A DNA stretch of 64,000 nt from Pseudomonas sp. PDM04 (GCF_014851765.1 NZ_JACVAI010000004.1:124001-188000), one strand, 5' to 3'. Counted from the stretch's first letter, positions 26,033 through 35,468 are shown. The notes: a model not told the origin generated them from the sequence alone. Made by a program: numbers and translations.

Positions 26033-26134
26033 AGAGGGTACTGTTGAGGAGCCGCCATGCGAGGGTGACCAAACCTTCGTGAAGCAAGCTGGGTCCAGTG
26101 TGCCCAGTCCCTGACAAGGCAAGTTAGCCGAAAA
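25994..26134 (-). ncRNA. Candidate small RNA antisense to the gap before gbdR
   Basis: On the minus strand a strong intrinsic terminator (GCCCCGAT stem, 15-base loop, then seven T) ends near 25994. About 130 bases upstream are TTGTCG and TATGAA with 16 bases between (plus-strand positions 26164-26169 and 26142-26147), so a transcript of roughly 140 bases is possible. Both flanking genes are on the plus strand and no minus-strand reading frame is convincing. The rest of the 338-base gap 25906-26243 has only a partial REP fragment near 25938. Confidence 0.4.
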
Positions 26135-26243
26135 CGACCTGTTCATAGTCATTGCGGCCATTGCGACAAATCGCCCTTGCCGCCACCCATCGCCCCTACC
26201 AGAATCGAGCCACGACACCGTTCCCGGAAGAAGGATTTGCGCC

Positions 26244-26510
26244 ATGATGCATGCCGATTTGATCGATCAGGAAGACCTGTTGGGCCAACTCAAGTCATTG
26301 GGTTTTCAAGTACCGAATGGCTCGACTGCCGAGCAGGCCTGCGAGTGTGCCGTGCGCGGCTTGAACGATGAGCGGGCGATGACGTTGCGCACCATGGTCA
26401 AGCAGATGTACACCAGCAGCGCGACCATCCTGCCGGCGGTGCGCCAGGCCATCGACAAGCAACTGCTGCCGGCGCTGGCGGCGTATCAACAACAGGGCCG
26501 TAGCGCCTGA
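26244..26510 (+). CDS. Small conserved hypothetical protein
   Basis: An 88-residue soluble, mostly helical protein (MMHADLIDQEDLLGQLKSLG ... VRQAIDKQLLPALAAYQQQG). It has two cysteines in ACECAVRGL and no transmembrane or signal segment. I do not recognise a family. It lies between the carnitine operon and gbdR; a similar small gene is, from memory, next to gbdR in other pseudomonads. The start could be 26244 or 26247; AGAAGGA precedes it. Confidence 0.65.
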   Translation: MMHADLIDQEDLLGQLKSLGFQVPNGSTAEQACECAVRGLNDERAMTLRTMVKQMYTSSATILPAVRQAIDKQLLPALAAYQQQGRSA

Positions 26511-26529
26511 CACATCCATGCATGAGCAG

Positions 26530-26589
26530 CTTCGCACCGTCGCTCCCACTGTGATCCGGTCTCGGAACCTTGGGAGTGACGGTGCGAAG
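26530..26589. repeat. 19-bp inverted repeat between the small gene and gbdR 3' end
   Basis: CTTCGCACCGTCGCTCCCA (26530-26548) and its inverse (26571-26589) differ at one position. It looks like another Pseudomonas palindromic repeat class and may terminate gbdR transcription. Confidence 0.7.
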
Positions 26590-26612
26590 ATTCCACCTGT
26601 TCGCGATGCGGT

Positions 26613-27716
26613 TTAAAGCCTCACACTGGCAAAGGTCGACTCGTTGCGCGCCTGGCTCAACGCCGACAACGGCCCGGACAGCGGCGACAGTACCAACGCT
26701 TGCGGCAGTGGCATCAATGCCACTTGTTGGGTGGTGTTGGAGCCCACGCGTTCGTCACGCGGTGGAATGCCGAAGTATTCGCGGTAGCACTTGGAGAAGT
26801 GCGGCGTGGAGACGAACCCGCAGACCGACGCCACTTCGATGATCGACATCGGCGTTTGCTTGAGCAACTGGCGAGCGCGGATCAGCCGCAGTTTCAGGTA
26901 GTAACGCGACGGCGAGCAGTGCAGGTATTTCTGGAACAGCCGCTCGAGCTGACGACGGGAGACGGCGACGTACACCGCCAGTTCGTCGAGATCGATCGGC
27001 TCTTCGAGGTTGGCCTCCATCAGCGCGACGATTTCCTGCAGCTTCGGCTGGTTGGTGCCCAGCATGTGCTTGAGCGGTACACGCTGGTGATCCTGCTCGT
27101 TGCGGATACGCTCGTAGACGAACATCTCCGAAATCGCTGCCGACAGTTCGCGACCGTGGTCACGGCTGATCAGGTGCAGCATCATGTCCAGTGGCGCGGT
27201 GCCGCCGGAGCTGGTGAAACGGTTACGGTCCAGGGTGAACAGGCGGGTGCTCATGGCCACACGCGGGAAGGCTTCCTGCATCGAGGCCAGGCATTCCCAG
27301 TGCACGCTGCAATCGAAACCGTCCAGCAGGCCGGCGCAGGCCAGGGCCCAGCTGCCGGTGCAGACCGCACCCAGACGCTTGGACTGCCGCGCCTGGCTTT
27401 GCAGCCACGACACGTGCTCACGGGTCACGGTGCGTTGAATACCAATACCGCCGCAGACAATGATGGTGTCCATGGCGGGGGCTTTGTGCATGGAGGCGTC
27501 GGGGGTGATCTGCAGGCCGTCACTGGCCCAGACCTGGCCGCCGTCGACGGTGAGCGTGGTCCAGCGATACAACTCGCGACCGGACAGCTGATTGGCCATG
27601 CGTAGCGGTTCTACGGCAGAGGCCAGGGAAATCAGCGTGAAATTGTCCAGCAGCAGAAAGCCGATGGATTGAGGCGCACGGTTCTGGGGTTGGGCCCCGG
27701 AGTTGAACGACGTCAT
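26613..27716 (-). CDS. gbdR: AraC/GATase1-like activator of glycine betaine catabolism
   Basis: A 367-residue regulator, the usual GbdR length. The N-terminal DJ-1/PfpI-like domain (SIGFLLLDNFTLISLASAVEP) senses glycine betaine and dimethylglycine in P. aeruginosa; the C-terminal AraC domain reads VSRRQLERLFQKYL...SIIEVASVCGFVSTPHFSKCYREYFG. It activates gbcA, gbcB, dgc and other genes of this pathway in P. aeruginosa. GAGGAGA lies before the ATG at 27716. It is about 40% alike to CdhR by eye and clearly a paralogue; the longer tails at both ends separate the two. Confidence 0.94.
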   Translation of the reverse strand: MTSFNSGAQPQNRAPQSIGFLLLDNFTLISLASAVEPLRMANQLSGRELYRWTTLTVDGGQVWASDGLQITPDASMHKAPAMDTIIVCGGIGIQRTVTREHVSWLQSQARQSKRLGAVCTGSWALACAGLLDGFDCSVHWECLASMQEAFPRVAMSTRLFTLDRNRFTSSGGTAPLDMMLHLISRDHGRELSAAISEMFVYERIRNEQDHQRVPLKHMLGTNQPKLQEIVALMEANLEEPIDLDELAVYVAVSRRQLERLFQKYLHCSPSRYYLKLRLIRARQLLKQTPMSIIEVASVCGFVSTPHFSKCYREYFGIPPRDERVGSNTTQQVALMPLPQALVLSPLSGPLSALSQARNESTFASVRL

Positions 27717-28253
27717 CGCGGTATCTCCTCACACAAAGCGGGTGATGGCCTCAGGCGGAGGCTCTTGTTATTGCCATCGTTCTCGCACTGGAGACGGGCT
27801 TTGTAATGACAGAGCAAATGCCATGCCTAAATTTGAATGCGCGTTCAATAAATCCTGAAAACGACCTGTCGACCGGTCTATATAAGCCGTGCCACGAGTG
27901 GGGGTAATAAGTGCCATCAATGGCGCAAAGGGCCCTGCCCAGAAGGCTGTGAGCAGATCGGTAGCACTTGTGGGAACTGGGCTGCGGGCGTTCGGGAGAG
28001 AGTGTCACCCAAGGCGCGGGGCGACGGGCGGAAGCGGGGGGCATTCAACCCGGCCGGGGATGAGGCCATTTATCTGTAAGCGACGCGCTAAAAGGTGGCG
28101 CATGTTTGTGCAGGTGTTCGATTTGCGCGCAGTTTTGACTGGTCCGGCGCATCGCGAGCAGGCTCGCTACCACCGGGTTTCGGTGTGCCTGTTATCGGGA
28201 ACACACCTCAAAATACCTGGGGGGAGCCGGCTGGCGATTGGCTCAACGCGGCG
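27717..28253. other. Gene-free gap between gbdR and sdaB
   Basis: Apart from one solitary REP I see no gene or strong signal in these 537 bases. TATATA near 27876 could serve as the gbdR -10 element, but I found no convincing -35 box or operator. Confidence 0.6.
28150..28173. repeat. Solitary REP copy
   Basis: CATCGCGAGCAGGCTCGCTACCAC is a single REP with one change from the window consensus and no inverted partner nearby. Confidence 0.8.
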
Positions 28254-29630
28254 TCAGCACTCCACCGCACTCACCGCCAACCCGCCCCGCGATGTCTCTT
28301 TATATTTGTCATGCATATCCGCGCCGGTATCGCGCATGGTGCGGATCACCCGGTCCAGGGAAATGAAGTGCTGGCCGTCACCGCGCAGCGCCATCTGCGC
28401 CGCGTTGATCGCCTTCACTGCGGCAATCGCGTTGCGCTCGATGCACGGCACCTGCACCAGGCCGCCCACCGGATCGCAGGTCAGGCCCAGGTTGTGTTCC
28501 AGGCCGATTTCCGCCGCGTTGCACAACTGCTCCGGCGTGGCCCCGAGGATTTCCGCCAAGCCCGCCGCCGCCATGGCGCAGGCGGAGCCGACTTCACCCT
28601 GGCAACCGACTTCGGCACCGGAAATCGACGCGTTCTTCTTGCACAGGATCCCCACCGCTGCCGCGCCGAGGAAGTAGTCGACCACGTTGGCGTCTGTCAC
28701 CGCCTCGCTGAACTTCATGAAGTAATGCAGCACCGCCGGAATGATCCCCGCCGCGCCGTTGGTCGGCGCCGTCACCATGCGTCCGCCGGCGGCGTTTTCC
28801 TCGTTGACCGCCAGGGCAAACAGGTTGACCCATTCCATGGCGCTCAAGGTCGAGCCGATCACGTTGGGTTTGTTCAGCTCCTGCAGGCTGCGGTGCAGCT
28901 TGGCCGCACGCCGACGCACGTTCAGGCCGCCGGGCAGGATGCCTTCGTGCTTGAGCCCGTGTTCGACGCACTCCTGCATGGCGCGCCAGAGCTTCATCAG
29001 ACCGGCACGGATTTCATCCTCGCTGCGCCAGACCCGCTCATTGGCCATCATCAGTTCGGCCACGCGCAGGTTGTGCCGCTTGCAAAGCTCGAGCAGCTCG
29101 ACGGCGCTGGAAAAATCGTAGGGCAGCTCGGTGCGATCCAGATCCACCACACCGCTGCGGGCTTGCGCTTCATCGACGACAAAGCCACCGCCGACGGAAT
29201 AGTAGGTGTCGCGGTGCAGCTCGCCGTCGGCGCCCTCGGCAACCAGGGTCATGGCGTTGGGATGGAACGGCAGGTTTTCATCGATCAGGCGCATGTCACG
29301 CGCCCAGATGAATGACACCGGCAGGCGACTGTCGAGCAACAGCGTGTCGGTTTCGCGCAGGGTCGCGATGCGGATGCCGATTTGCGACGGATCGATCGCA
29401 TCCGGCCACTCCCCCATCAGCCCCATGATCACCGCGTTGTCGCTGCCGTGTCCGATGCCGGTGGCCGACAACGAACCATAGAGCTGCACCTCGACACGCC
29501 GCACCTGCTCGAGCAGCCCTTGCTCACGCAACCCCTGCACGAACAGCGCCGCGGCGCGCATCGGCCCGACGGTGTGCGAACTGGAAGGACCGATGCCGAT
29601 TTTGAACAGGTCGAAAACGCTGATAGCCAT
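28254..29630 (-). CDS. sdaB: L-serine dehydratase (iron-sulfur type)
   Basis: A 458-residue single-chain L-serine ammonia-lyase giving pyruvate and ammonia. Signatures are GIGPSSSHTVGPM (12-24), APTNGAAGIIPAVL, and the 4Fe-4S cysteines in GCQGEVGSACAMAAAG and LTCDPVGGLVQVPCIERN. It completes the route from betaine through glycine and serine to pyruvate, and in P. aeruginosa an sdaB copy is in the GbdR regulon. The ATG at 29630 has AGGAG upstream; the frame extends to 29699 with no family sequence. Confidence 0.94.
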   Translation of the reverse strand: MAISVFDLFKIGIGPSSSHTVGPMRAAALFVQGLREQGLLEQVRRVEVQLYGSLSATGIGHGSDNAVIMGLMGEWPDAIDPSQIGIRIATLRETDTLLLDSRLPVSFIWARDMRLIDENLPFHPNAMTLVAEGADGELHRDTYYSVGGGFVVDEAQARSGVVDLDRTELPYDFSSAVELLELCKRHNLRVAELMMANERVWRSEDEIRAGLMKLWRAMQECVEHGLKHEGILPGGLNVRRRAAKLHRSLQELNKPNVIGSTLSAMEWVNLFALAVNEENAAGGRMVTAPTNGAAGIIPAVLHYFMKFSEAVTDANVVDYFLGAAAVGILCKKNASISGAEVGCQGEVGSACAMAAAGLAEILGATPEQLCNAAEIGLEHNLGLTCDPVGGLVQVPCIERNAIAAVKAINAAQMALRGDGQHFISLDRVIRTMRDTGADMHDKYKETSRGGLAVSAVEC

Positions 29631-30066
29631 TGCTGCCGAACTCCTGGATGTGCCAACTCCAGGCGCAGAAGCGCCCGGTGACGGAGCTGCTACGCTCAAG
29701 CTGCAATCCGCCGAGATGGCCGCATCATCAGGCTTTTGCGGTGACGTGCGACGTCTCGAACCGACGCACTCATGTCCACAAACGCCGCTGGCGTTTTACG
29801 CCATGTTTCGCCGCTTTTTTGCGGCTCAGCGCGGCAAATGGGCCTGAAAAAATCTGTAAACGACGTCACCGACACTGGATGCGACCCTCCCTGTACTGGT
29901 TACGACGCACCCTGTAGGCGTCAGATTTTCACTGGTACATGATCTTATCGACTCGATTGCAAGGCGCTGCGGTAGAGCTGTCACAAGAACGCCACCCAAC
30001 CGCAACCCATAAGTGCGGTGGTCCCAGTCGGAACACTGCCAAAAAAAAACACCAAGGAGTCCATTC
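29631..30066. other. Divergent regulatory gap between sdaB and cbcX
   Basis: These 436 bases have no gene. They hold a direct repeat at 29881-29920 (listed separately) and a GCCGC-TTTTTT-GCGGC hairpin near 29812-29827. Confidence 0.6.
29881..29920. promoter_or_regulatory. Possible GbdR operator upstream of cbcX
   Basis: GCGACCCTCCCTGTACTGG at 29881 and ACGACGCACCCTGTAGGCG at 29902 are imperfect direct repeats with a 21-base period. They share the GCGAC core of the repeats upstream of gbcA and, inverted, caiX. Both sdaB and cbcXWV could be served. Binding is not demonstrated. Confidence 0.45.
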
Positions 30067-31014
30067 ATGAAAGGTTCCCCGTCGTTGTTGTTGGCCGCCA
30101 TGCTGAGCCTGCCGTTTCTGGCGCAAGCCGCCGAACCGGCCCAATGCAATACCGTGAACTTCTCCGATGTCGGCTGGACCGACATCACCGCGACAACCGC
30201 CACCACCAGCGTCGTGCTCAACGCACTGGGCTACAAGACCAAGACCACCATGATTTCCGTACCGGTGACCTACAAGTCCCTGGCCGACGGCAAGAACATG
30301 GACGTTTTCCTCGGCAACTGGATGCCGACCATGGAAAACGACATCAAGGCCTACCGCGACGCCGGCACCGTTGAAACCGTGCGCACCAACCTCAAGGGCG
30401 CCAAGTACACGCTGGCCGTGCCTCAGGCCCTGTACGACAAGGGTCTGCACGACTTCGCCGACATCGCCAAATTCAAGAAGGAACTCGACGGCAAGATCTA
30501 CGGCATCGAGCCCGGCAACGACGGCAACCGCCTGATCCAGAGCATGATCGACAAGAACGCCTTCGGCCTCAAGGACGCGGGCTTCAAGGTCGTCGAATCC
30601 AGCGAGGCGGGGATGCTGTCGCAGGTCGACCGCGCGCAGAAACGCGACACCGCCGTGGTTTTCCTCGGTTGGGCGCCGCACCCGATGAACAAGCGCTTCA
30701 AGATCCAGTACCTCACCGGTGGCGATGATTTCTTCGGCCCGGATTTCGGTGCCGCCACCGTGGCGACCAACACCCGCAAGGGTTACGCCGAGGAATGCAG
30801 CAACGTGGGCCAGTTGCTGAAAAATCTGGAGTTCACCGTCGACATGGAAAGCGAACTCATGGGCAACATCCTGGACGACAAGATGAAGCCTGACGCGGCC
30901 GCCAAGGCCTGGCTCAAAAAGAACCCACAGGTCCTCGATACCTGGCTCGCTGGCGTGACCACCATTGACGGTAAACCTGGCCTGGAGGCCGTGAAAGCCA
31001 AGCTCGCGCAGTAA
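30067..31014 (+). CDS. cbcX: Periplasmic choline-binding protein of the Cbc transporter
   Basis: A 315-residue ProX-type binding protein with a signal peptide (cleavage after about residue 21, AQA-AEP). The aromatic residues expected to bind the trimethylammonium head group are in GWTD, LGNWMP and LGWAPHP. In P. aeruginosa CbcX binds choline and donates it to CbcWV. The start at 30067 has AAGGAG upstream; the frame extending to 30013 lacks features. It is the first gene of cbcXWV. Confidence 0.93.
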   Translation: MKGSPSLLLAAMLSLPFLAQAAEPAQCNTVNFSDVGWTDITATTATTSVVLNALGYKTKTTMISVPVTYKSLADGKNMDVFLGNWMPTMENDIKAYRDAGTVETVRTNLKGAKYTLAVPQALYDKGLHDFADIAKFKKELDGKIYGIEPGNDGNRLIQSMIDKNAFGLKDAGFKVVESSEAGMLSQVDRAQKRDTAVVFLGWAPHPMNKRFKIQYLTGGDDFFGPDFGAATVATNTRKGYAEECSNVGQLLKNLEFTVDMESELMGNILDDKMKPDAAAKAWLKKNPQVLDTWLAGVTTIDGKPGLEAVKAKLAQ

Positions 31015-31079
31015 ATCGCTTATGCCGGGCGGGCCTGCCCGCCTGGCTGTTTATTCCTTGCATGCGGACGTTCACTACC

Positions 31080-31925
31080 ATGCTGATTGATCAGAAAATA
31101 CCTCTAGGCCAGTACATCGCGGGATTCGTTGAATGGTTGACGCAACACGGCGCCAACACCTTCGACGCAATCGCCGTGTCACTGGAAACGATGATCCACG
31201 GCGTGACGTTTGCGCTGACCTGGTTCAACCCGCTGGTCTTGATCGGCCTGATTGCCCTGCTGGCACACTTCATCCAGCGTAAATGGGGCCTGACCGCCTT
31301 CGTCGTTGCCTCCTTTCTGCTGATCCTCAACCTGGGGTACTGGCAGGAAACGATGGAAACCCTCGCCCAGGTCATGTTCGCCACCCTGGTCTGCGTACTG
31401 ATCGGCGTGCCGCTGGGCATCGTCGCCGCGCACAAACCCATGTTCTACACTCTAATGCGACCGGTACTCGATCTGATGCAGACCGTACCAACCTTCGTAT
31501 ACCTCATTCCTACCCTGACCCTCTTCGGGCTGGGTGTGGTCCCGGGTCTGATTTCGACAGTGGTGTTCGCGATTGCCGCGCCCATTCGCCTGACCTACCT
31601 GGGTATCCGCGATGTTCCACAGGAACTGATGGACGCCGGCAAGGCCTTCGGCTGCTCGCGTCGCCAACTGCTGACAAGGATCGAACTGCCCCACGCCATG
31701 CCGAGCATCGCGGCCGGCATCACCCAGTGCATCATGCTGTCGTTGTCGATGGTGGTGATCGCGGCACTGGTGGGCGCCGACGGACTCGGCAAACCGGTGG
31801 TCAACGCACTGAACACTGCTGATATCGCCCTGGGCTTCGAAGCGGGCCTGGCGATCGTATTGCTGGCGATCATGCTCGACCGTATCTGCAAACAACCCGA
31901 CGCTAAAGTAGGGGGTGACGCATGA
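31080..31925 (+). CDS. cbcW: Choline ABC transporter permease
   Basis: A 281-residue inner membrane permease with about six membrane segments and the permease coupling loop near GIRDVPQELMDAGKAFGCSR. This is the common membrane subunit for CbcX (choline), and CaiX (carnitine) is thought to use it too. The ATG at 31080 (MLIDQKIPLGQYIAGF) was preferred to one at 31062. It overlaps cbcV by four bases (ATGA). Confidence 0.93.
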   Translation: MLIDQKIPLGQYIAGFVEWLTQHGANTFDAIAVSLETMIHGVTFALTWFNPLVLIGLIALLAHFIQRKWGLTAFVVASFLLILNLGYWQETMETLAQVMFATLVCVLIGVPLGIVAAHKPMFYTLMRPVLDLMQTVPTFVYLIPTLTLFGLGVVPGLISTVVFAIAAPIRLTYLGIRDVPQELMDAGKAFGCSRRQLLTRIELPHAMPSIAAGITQCIMLSLSMVVIAALVGADGLGKPVVNALNTADIALGFEAGLAIVLLAIMLDRICKQPDAKVGGDA

Positions 31926-33100
31926 GCATTATTCGCTTCGAAGACGTCGACGTAATCTTCACCAAGGATCCGCGCGAGGCACTCAAGCTGCTGGATCAGG
32001 GCATGACCCGTAACGAGATCCTGAAAAAGACCGGGCAGATCGTCGGTGTCGAGAAAGCCAGCCTGGATATCGAGAAAGGTGAAATCTGCGTATTGATGGG
32101 CCTGTCCGGCTCCGGCAAGTCCAGCCTGCTGCGCTGCATCAACGGCCTCAACACCGTCAGCCGCGGCAAGCTGTTCGTCGAGCACGAGGGCCGACAGATC
32201 GACATCGCCTCCTGCAGCGCTGCCGAACTGAAGATGATGCGCACCAAACGCATTGCAATGGTGTTCCAGAAGTTCGCCCTGATGCCCTGGCTGACGGTGC
32301 GCGAGAACATCAGTTTCGGCCTGGAAATGCAGGGTCGTCCGGAGAAGGACCGCAGGAAACTGGTCGATGAGAAACTCGAACTGGTGGGCCTGACCCAATG
32401 GCGCAACAAGAAGCCCGACGAACTGTCCGGCGGCATGCAGCAACGCGTCGGCCTGGCCCGCGCCCTGGCGATGGACGCCGACATCCTGCTGATGGACGAA
32501 CCGTTCTCGGCCCTTGACCCGCTGATCCGCCAGGGCCTGCAGGACGAGTTGCTGGAACTGCAACGCAAGCTGAGCAAAACCATCGTGTTCGTGAGTCATG
32601 ACCTCGACGAAGCCCTGAAGCTGGGCAGCCGCATCGCGATCATGAAAGACGGGCGGATCATCCAGTACAGCAAGCCTGAAGAAATCGTGCTCAACCCGGC
32701 GGATGACTACGTGCGCACCTTCGTCGCGCACACCAACCCGCTGAACGTGCTGTGCGGACGCAGCCTGATGCGCACCCTGGACAACTGCAAGCGCATCAAC
32801 GGCTCGGTGTGCCTCGATCCGGGCGGCGATTCGTGGCTGGACCTGGCGGAAGGCAACACGATCAAGGGCGCCCGCCAGAACGGTGCCAGCCTCGATCTGC
32901 AGAACTGGGCACCCGGGCAGGCCGTGGAAGGTCTGGGTCGCCGGCCGACGCTGGTGGACTCCAACATCGGCATGCGTGACGCGCTGCAGATCCGTTACCA
33001 GACCGGTAACAAACTGGTGCTGCACGACAACAACAGGGTGGTGGGGATCCTCGGCGACAGCGAGCTGTACCACGCACTGCTCGGCAAGAACCTGGGTTAA
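31922..33100 (+). CDS. cbcV: Choline ABC transporter ATPase
   Basis: A 392-residue OpuAA/ProV-type ATPase. Walker A GLSGSGKS is at 60-67, the signature LSGGMQQ at 168-174, and Walker B ILLMDEP follows. A C-terminal region beyond about 270 may fold as CBS-like regulatory domains. It overlaps cbcW by four bases, so translation is coupled. A strong bidirectional terminator follows. Confidence 0.94.
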   Translation: MSIIRFEDVDVIFTKDPREALKLLDQGMTRNEILKKTGQIVGVEKASLDIEKGEICVLMGLSGSGKSSLLRCINGLNTVSRGKLFVEHEGRQIDIASCSAAELKMMRTKRIAMVFQKFALMPWLTVRENISFGLEMQGRPEKDRRKLVDEKLELVGLTQWRNKKPDELSGGMQQRVGLARALAMDADILLMDEPFSALDPLIRQGLQDELLELQRKLSKTIVFVSHDLDEALKLGSRIAIMKDGRIIQYSKPEEIVLNPADDYVRTFVAHTNPLNVLCGRSLMRTLDNCKRINGSVCLDPGGDSWLDLAEGNTIKGARQNGASLDLQNWAPGQAVEGLGRRPTLVDSNIGMRDALQIRYQTGNKLVLHDNNRVVGILGDSELYHALLGKNLG

Positions 33101-33115
33101 GGCAACAGACACGAA

Positions 33116-33143
33116 AACGCCGCGAGAGGATCGCGGCGTTTTT
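33116..33143. terminator. Bidirectional intrinsic terminator between cbcV and betT
   Basis: AACGCCGCGA and TCGCGGCGTT pair perfectly around a 5-base loop, with T-runs on both strands. It can end cbcXWV and betT transcription. Confidence 0.9.
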
Positions 33144-33208
33144 GTTTATGGCTTATCGCGAAGAATGCGACGCGGTGCTCAGACAGAAACACCGCATCCC
33201 TTCACCCC

Positions 33209-35215
33209 TCAGCTATACACCCGGCCAAGGAGTTGCCGATGGCTTTCAAACTGATCGAGCACGTCACGGGTGATCTGCTCCTGGGTGAAGCCCATCAAGT
33301 CGTAGTCCTGGCTACCGTTGTGCAGGTACACCTCGGCGCGGTAGTAGCGGGCCCGGGGCTCGTCCGCGCTGTGCGCCGGCACCGTGTCGCTGGCGGCGGC
33401 CAGGTAGCCGTCCAGGCTGACTTCGTAGACGAACGGGTTGCCCTCTTCCATCTCGATCCGCAGGCCAATGCAGCGTTTGGCCTTGCCCAGCAACGTCTGC
33501 ACGTCCAGGCCTTTGCCACGCAGTTGAACCACCGCCTCCTCCAGCGCCGGGCTGACATGCTTGTCCATGAAGCGTTGCACGATCGACTGGTTCGGTTGCA
33601 GGTCCAGCTGGGTCAGGCGTTCACTGAAACCACGGCGACCGCGCGCCGCCAGTTCCGCTTGCTCCTGTTCGATCTGCTTGTCCTGGCGCATCGCCTTGTG
33701 CAGGCCGAACATGAAGCACACCAGCACCACCGAGAAGGGCAGGCCCGCCAGCACGACCATGGTTTGCATGGCTTCGAAATTACCGGCGAACAGCAGCCCG
33801 ATGGTCACCAGCGTGATCACCACCGACCAGAAGATCCGCAGCCAGTGCGGCGCATCCTCGTCGACATTGCCGCCCTTGCACGAAAGGTTGGCCATCATCA
33901 CCGCCCCGGAATCCGCCGGGGTCAGGAACAGCACGAAACCGACGAAAATCGACACGCCGATCACCACCTTCGACGCCGGGTAATGTTCAAGAAGCTGATA
34001 AATCGCCATGGAAGGCTGTTCCAGCGCGGTTTTGCCGAGTTCCACCGCACCGTGGTTCATCACCAGGTCCAGCGCCGAGTTGCCGAAGATCGACAGCCAC
34101 GCCAGGGTGAAACCCAACGGGATCAGCAACACGCCAGCCACCAGTTCACGCACCGTGCGACCACGGGAAATACGCGCGATGAACATGCCCACGAACGGTG
34201 CCCAGGAAATCCACCAGGCCCAGTAGAACAGGGTCCACAGGCCCAGCCAGCGGTCGGACTTGGCGCTGTCGCCTTCATAGACGTACAGGTCGAAGGTCTT
34301 GAGCACCACGCCGTTCAGGTAATCGCCGACGTTCTGCACGAAACCGTTGAGCAGGTGCAAGGTCGGGCCGAACAGCAGCACGAAAATCAGCAGCCCGCTG
34401 AACAGCACGATGTTCAGGTTGGACAGCCGACGAATACCGTTTTCCACGCCGGACACGGCGGCGATGGTCGCCACGGTGCTCATCACGATGATGACGATCA
34501 GCAGGTTGGTGTTGCTGTGCTCCATGCCGAACAGGTTTTCCAGGCCCGACGACACTTGCAGCGAACCGATCCCCAGGTTTGTCACCAGCCCCAGCAGGGT
34601 CACGAACATGCCGAAGCCGTCCACCGCATGGCCGGCCGCGCCTTTGACCCAGCGCTCACCCACCAGCGGGTACAGCGCCGAACGCAACGCCAGCGGCTGA
34701 TTGTGGCGATAGGCAAAGTAAGCCACGGCCAGGCCGACCAGCGCGTAGATCGCCCAGCCATGCAGGCCCCAGTGCAGGAAGGTCAGTTGCACCGCCTGGC
34801 GCGCCGCCAGGTTGCTGCCGGCCACGCCTTCCGGCGGGTTGAAATAGTGATCCAGCGGCTCGGACGCACCGAAGTACAGCAACGAGATGCCGATGCCCGA
34901 GGAAAACAGCATCCCCGCCCAGGCGCCGTAGCTGAAGTCCGGGGTGTCGTCCTTGCTGCCCAGTTTCAGTTTGCCGTAGGACGAAAACGCCAGGCCGACG
35001 ACAAAGATCAGATAGGCGGCAATCACCACCATGTAGTACCAGCCGAAGCTGCGGGACAGCCAGGCTTGCGCCGTGCTCAGCATCCTGCCCGCCTCTTGGG
35101 GGGCGATGATCAGGATGGCGGTCAACAACAGGATCAACGCGGTAGAGGTGTAGAACACCCAACCGTTGACCGTCACCTTCTCCGGTGGGGTCTTTATCAG
35201 GGAAGCAGAACTCAT
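33209..35215 (-). CDS. betT: BCCT-family choline transporter
   Basis: A 668-residue secondary transporter with about 12 membrane segments. It has the BCCT tryptophan-rich stretch (GLWTLFYWAWWISWAPFVG) and a long C-terminal cytoplasmic domain of about 150 residues (from about 520), as in osmoregulated BetT. The start at 35215 (MSSASLIKTPPEKVTVNGW) has CGGAG upstream; the frame extends to 35353 with REP-free but unlikely sequence. It is divergent from betI, as in P. aeruginosa betT1-betIBA. Confidence 0.93.
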   Translation of the reverse strand: MSSASLIKTPPEKVTVNGWVFYTSTALILLLTAILIIAPQEAGRMLSTAQAWLSRSFGWYYMVVIAAYLIFVVGLAFSSYGKLKLGSKDDTPDFSYGAWAGMLFSSGIGISLLYFGASEPLDHYFNPPEGVAGSNLAARQAVQLTFLHWGLHGWAIYALVGLAVAYFAYRHNQPLALRSALYPLVGERWVKGAAGHAVDGFGMFVTLLGLVTNLGIGSLQVSSGLENLFGMEHSNTNLLIVIIVMSTVATIAAVSGVENGIRRLSNLNIVLFSGLLIFVLLFGPTLHLLNGFVQNVGDYLNGVVLKTFDLYVYEGDSAKSDRWLGLWTLFYWAWWISWAPFVGMFIARISRGRTVRELVAGVLLIPLGFTLAWLSIFGNSALDLVMNHGAVELGKTALEQPSMAIYQLLEHYPASKVVIGVSIFVGFVLFLTPADSGAVMMANLSCKGGNVDEDAPHWLRIFWSVVITLVTIGLLFAGNFEAMQTMVVLAGLPFSVVLVCFMFGLHKAMRQDKQIEQEQAELAARGRRGFSERLTQLDLQPNQSIVQRFMDKHVSPALEEAVVQLRGKGLDVQTLLGKAKRCIGLRIEMEEGNPFVYEVSLDGYLAAASDTVPAHSADEPRARYYRAEVYLHNGSQDYDLMGFTQEQITRDVLDQFESHRQLLGRVYS

Positions 35216-35448
35216 GGCACAGATGCTCCGGGCAGTGCGGCAGAAGAACACAAGGCAAACGCGGTACCCGACCAATCGGTTAGTGGGCAGCCGACCGGCG
35301 GGTGATATAAAGACACCCCGAAAAAAGCCCGAAGCCCGCCGATGCTTTCGCACGCCGGTTTCGAGCCGATTCGGATGTCGGTTTATCGCCCTTTACAGCT
35401 TGGAAAAACCGGCAAGGAGCGACGATTTGTCGCAGAGCTTATTCTTTG

Positions 35449-35468
35449 TTGATTGAACGTTCAATCAA
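35449..35468. promoter_or_regulatory. Palindromic BetI operator
   Basis: TTGATTGAAC and GTTCAATCAA form a perfect 20-base palindrome in the 323-base gap between betT and betI, 70 bases before the betI ATG. BetI is a choline-sensing repressor of its own operon, and this is the obvious candidate site. No second copy was found nearer betT; nothing else was recognised in the gap. Confidence 0.75.

Noticed and set aside
27865..27900. Sigma-54 promoter for gbdR (GTGGCACGG followed by TATATA)
   Set aside because: The -12 GC/TTGC element is missing at the required spacing.
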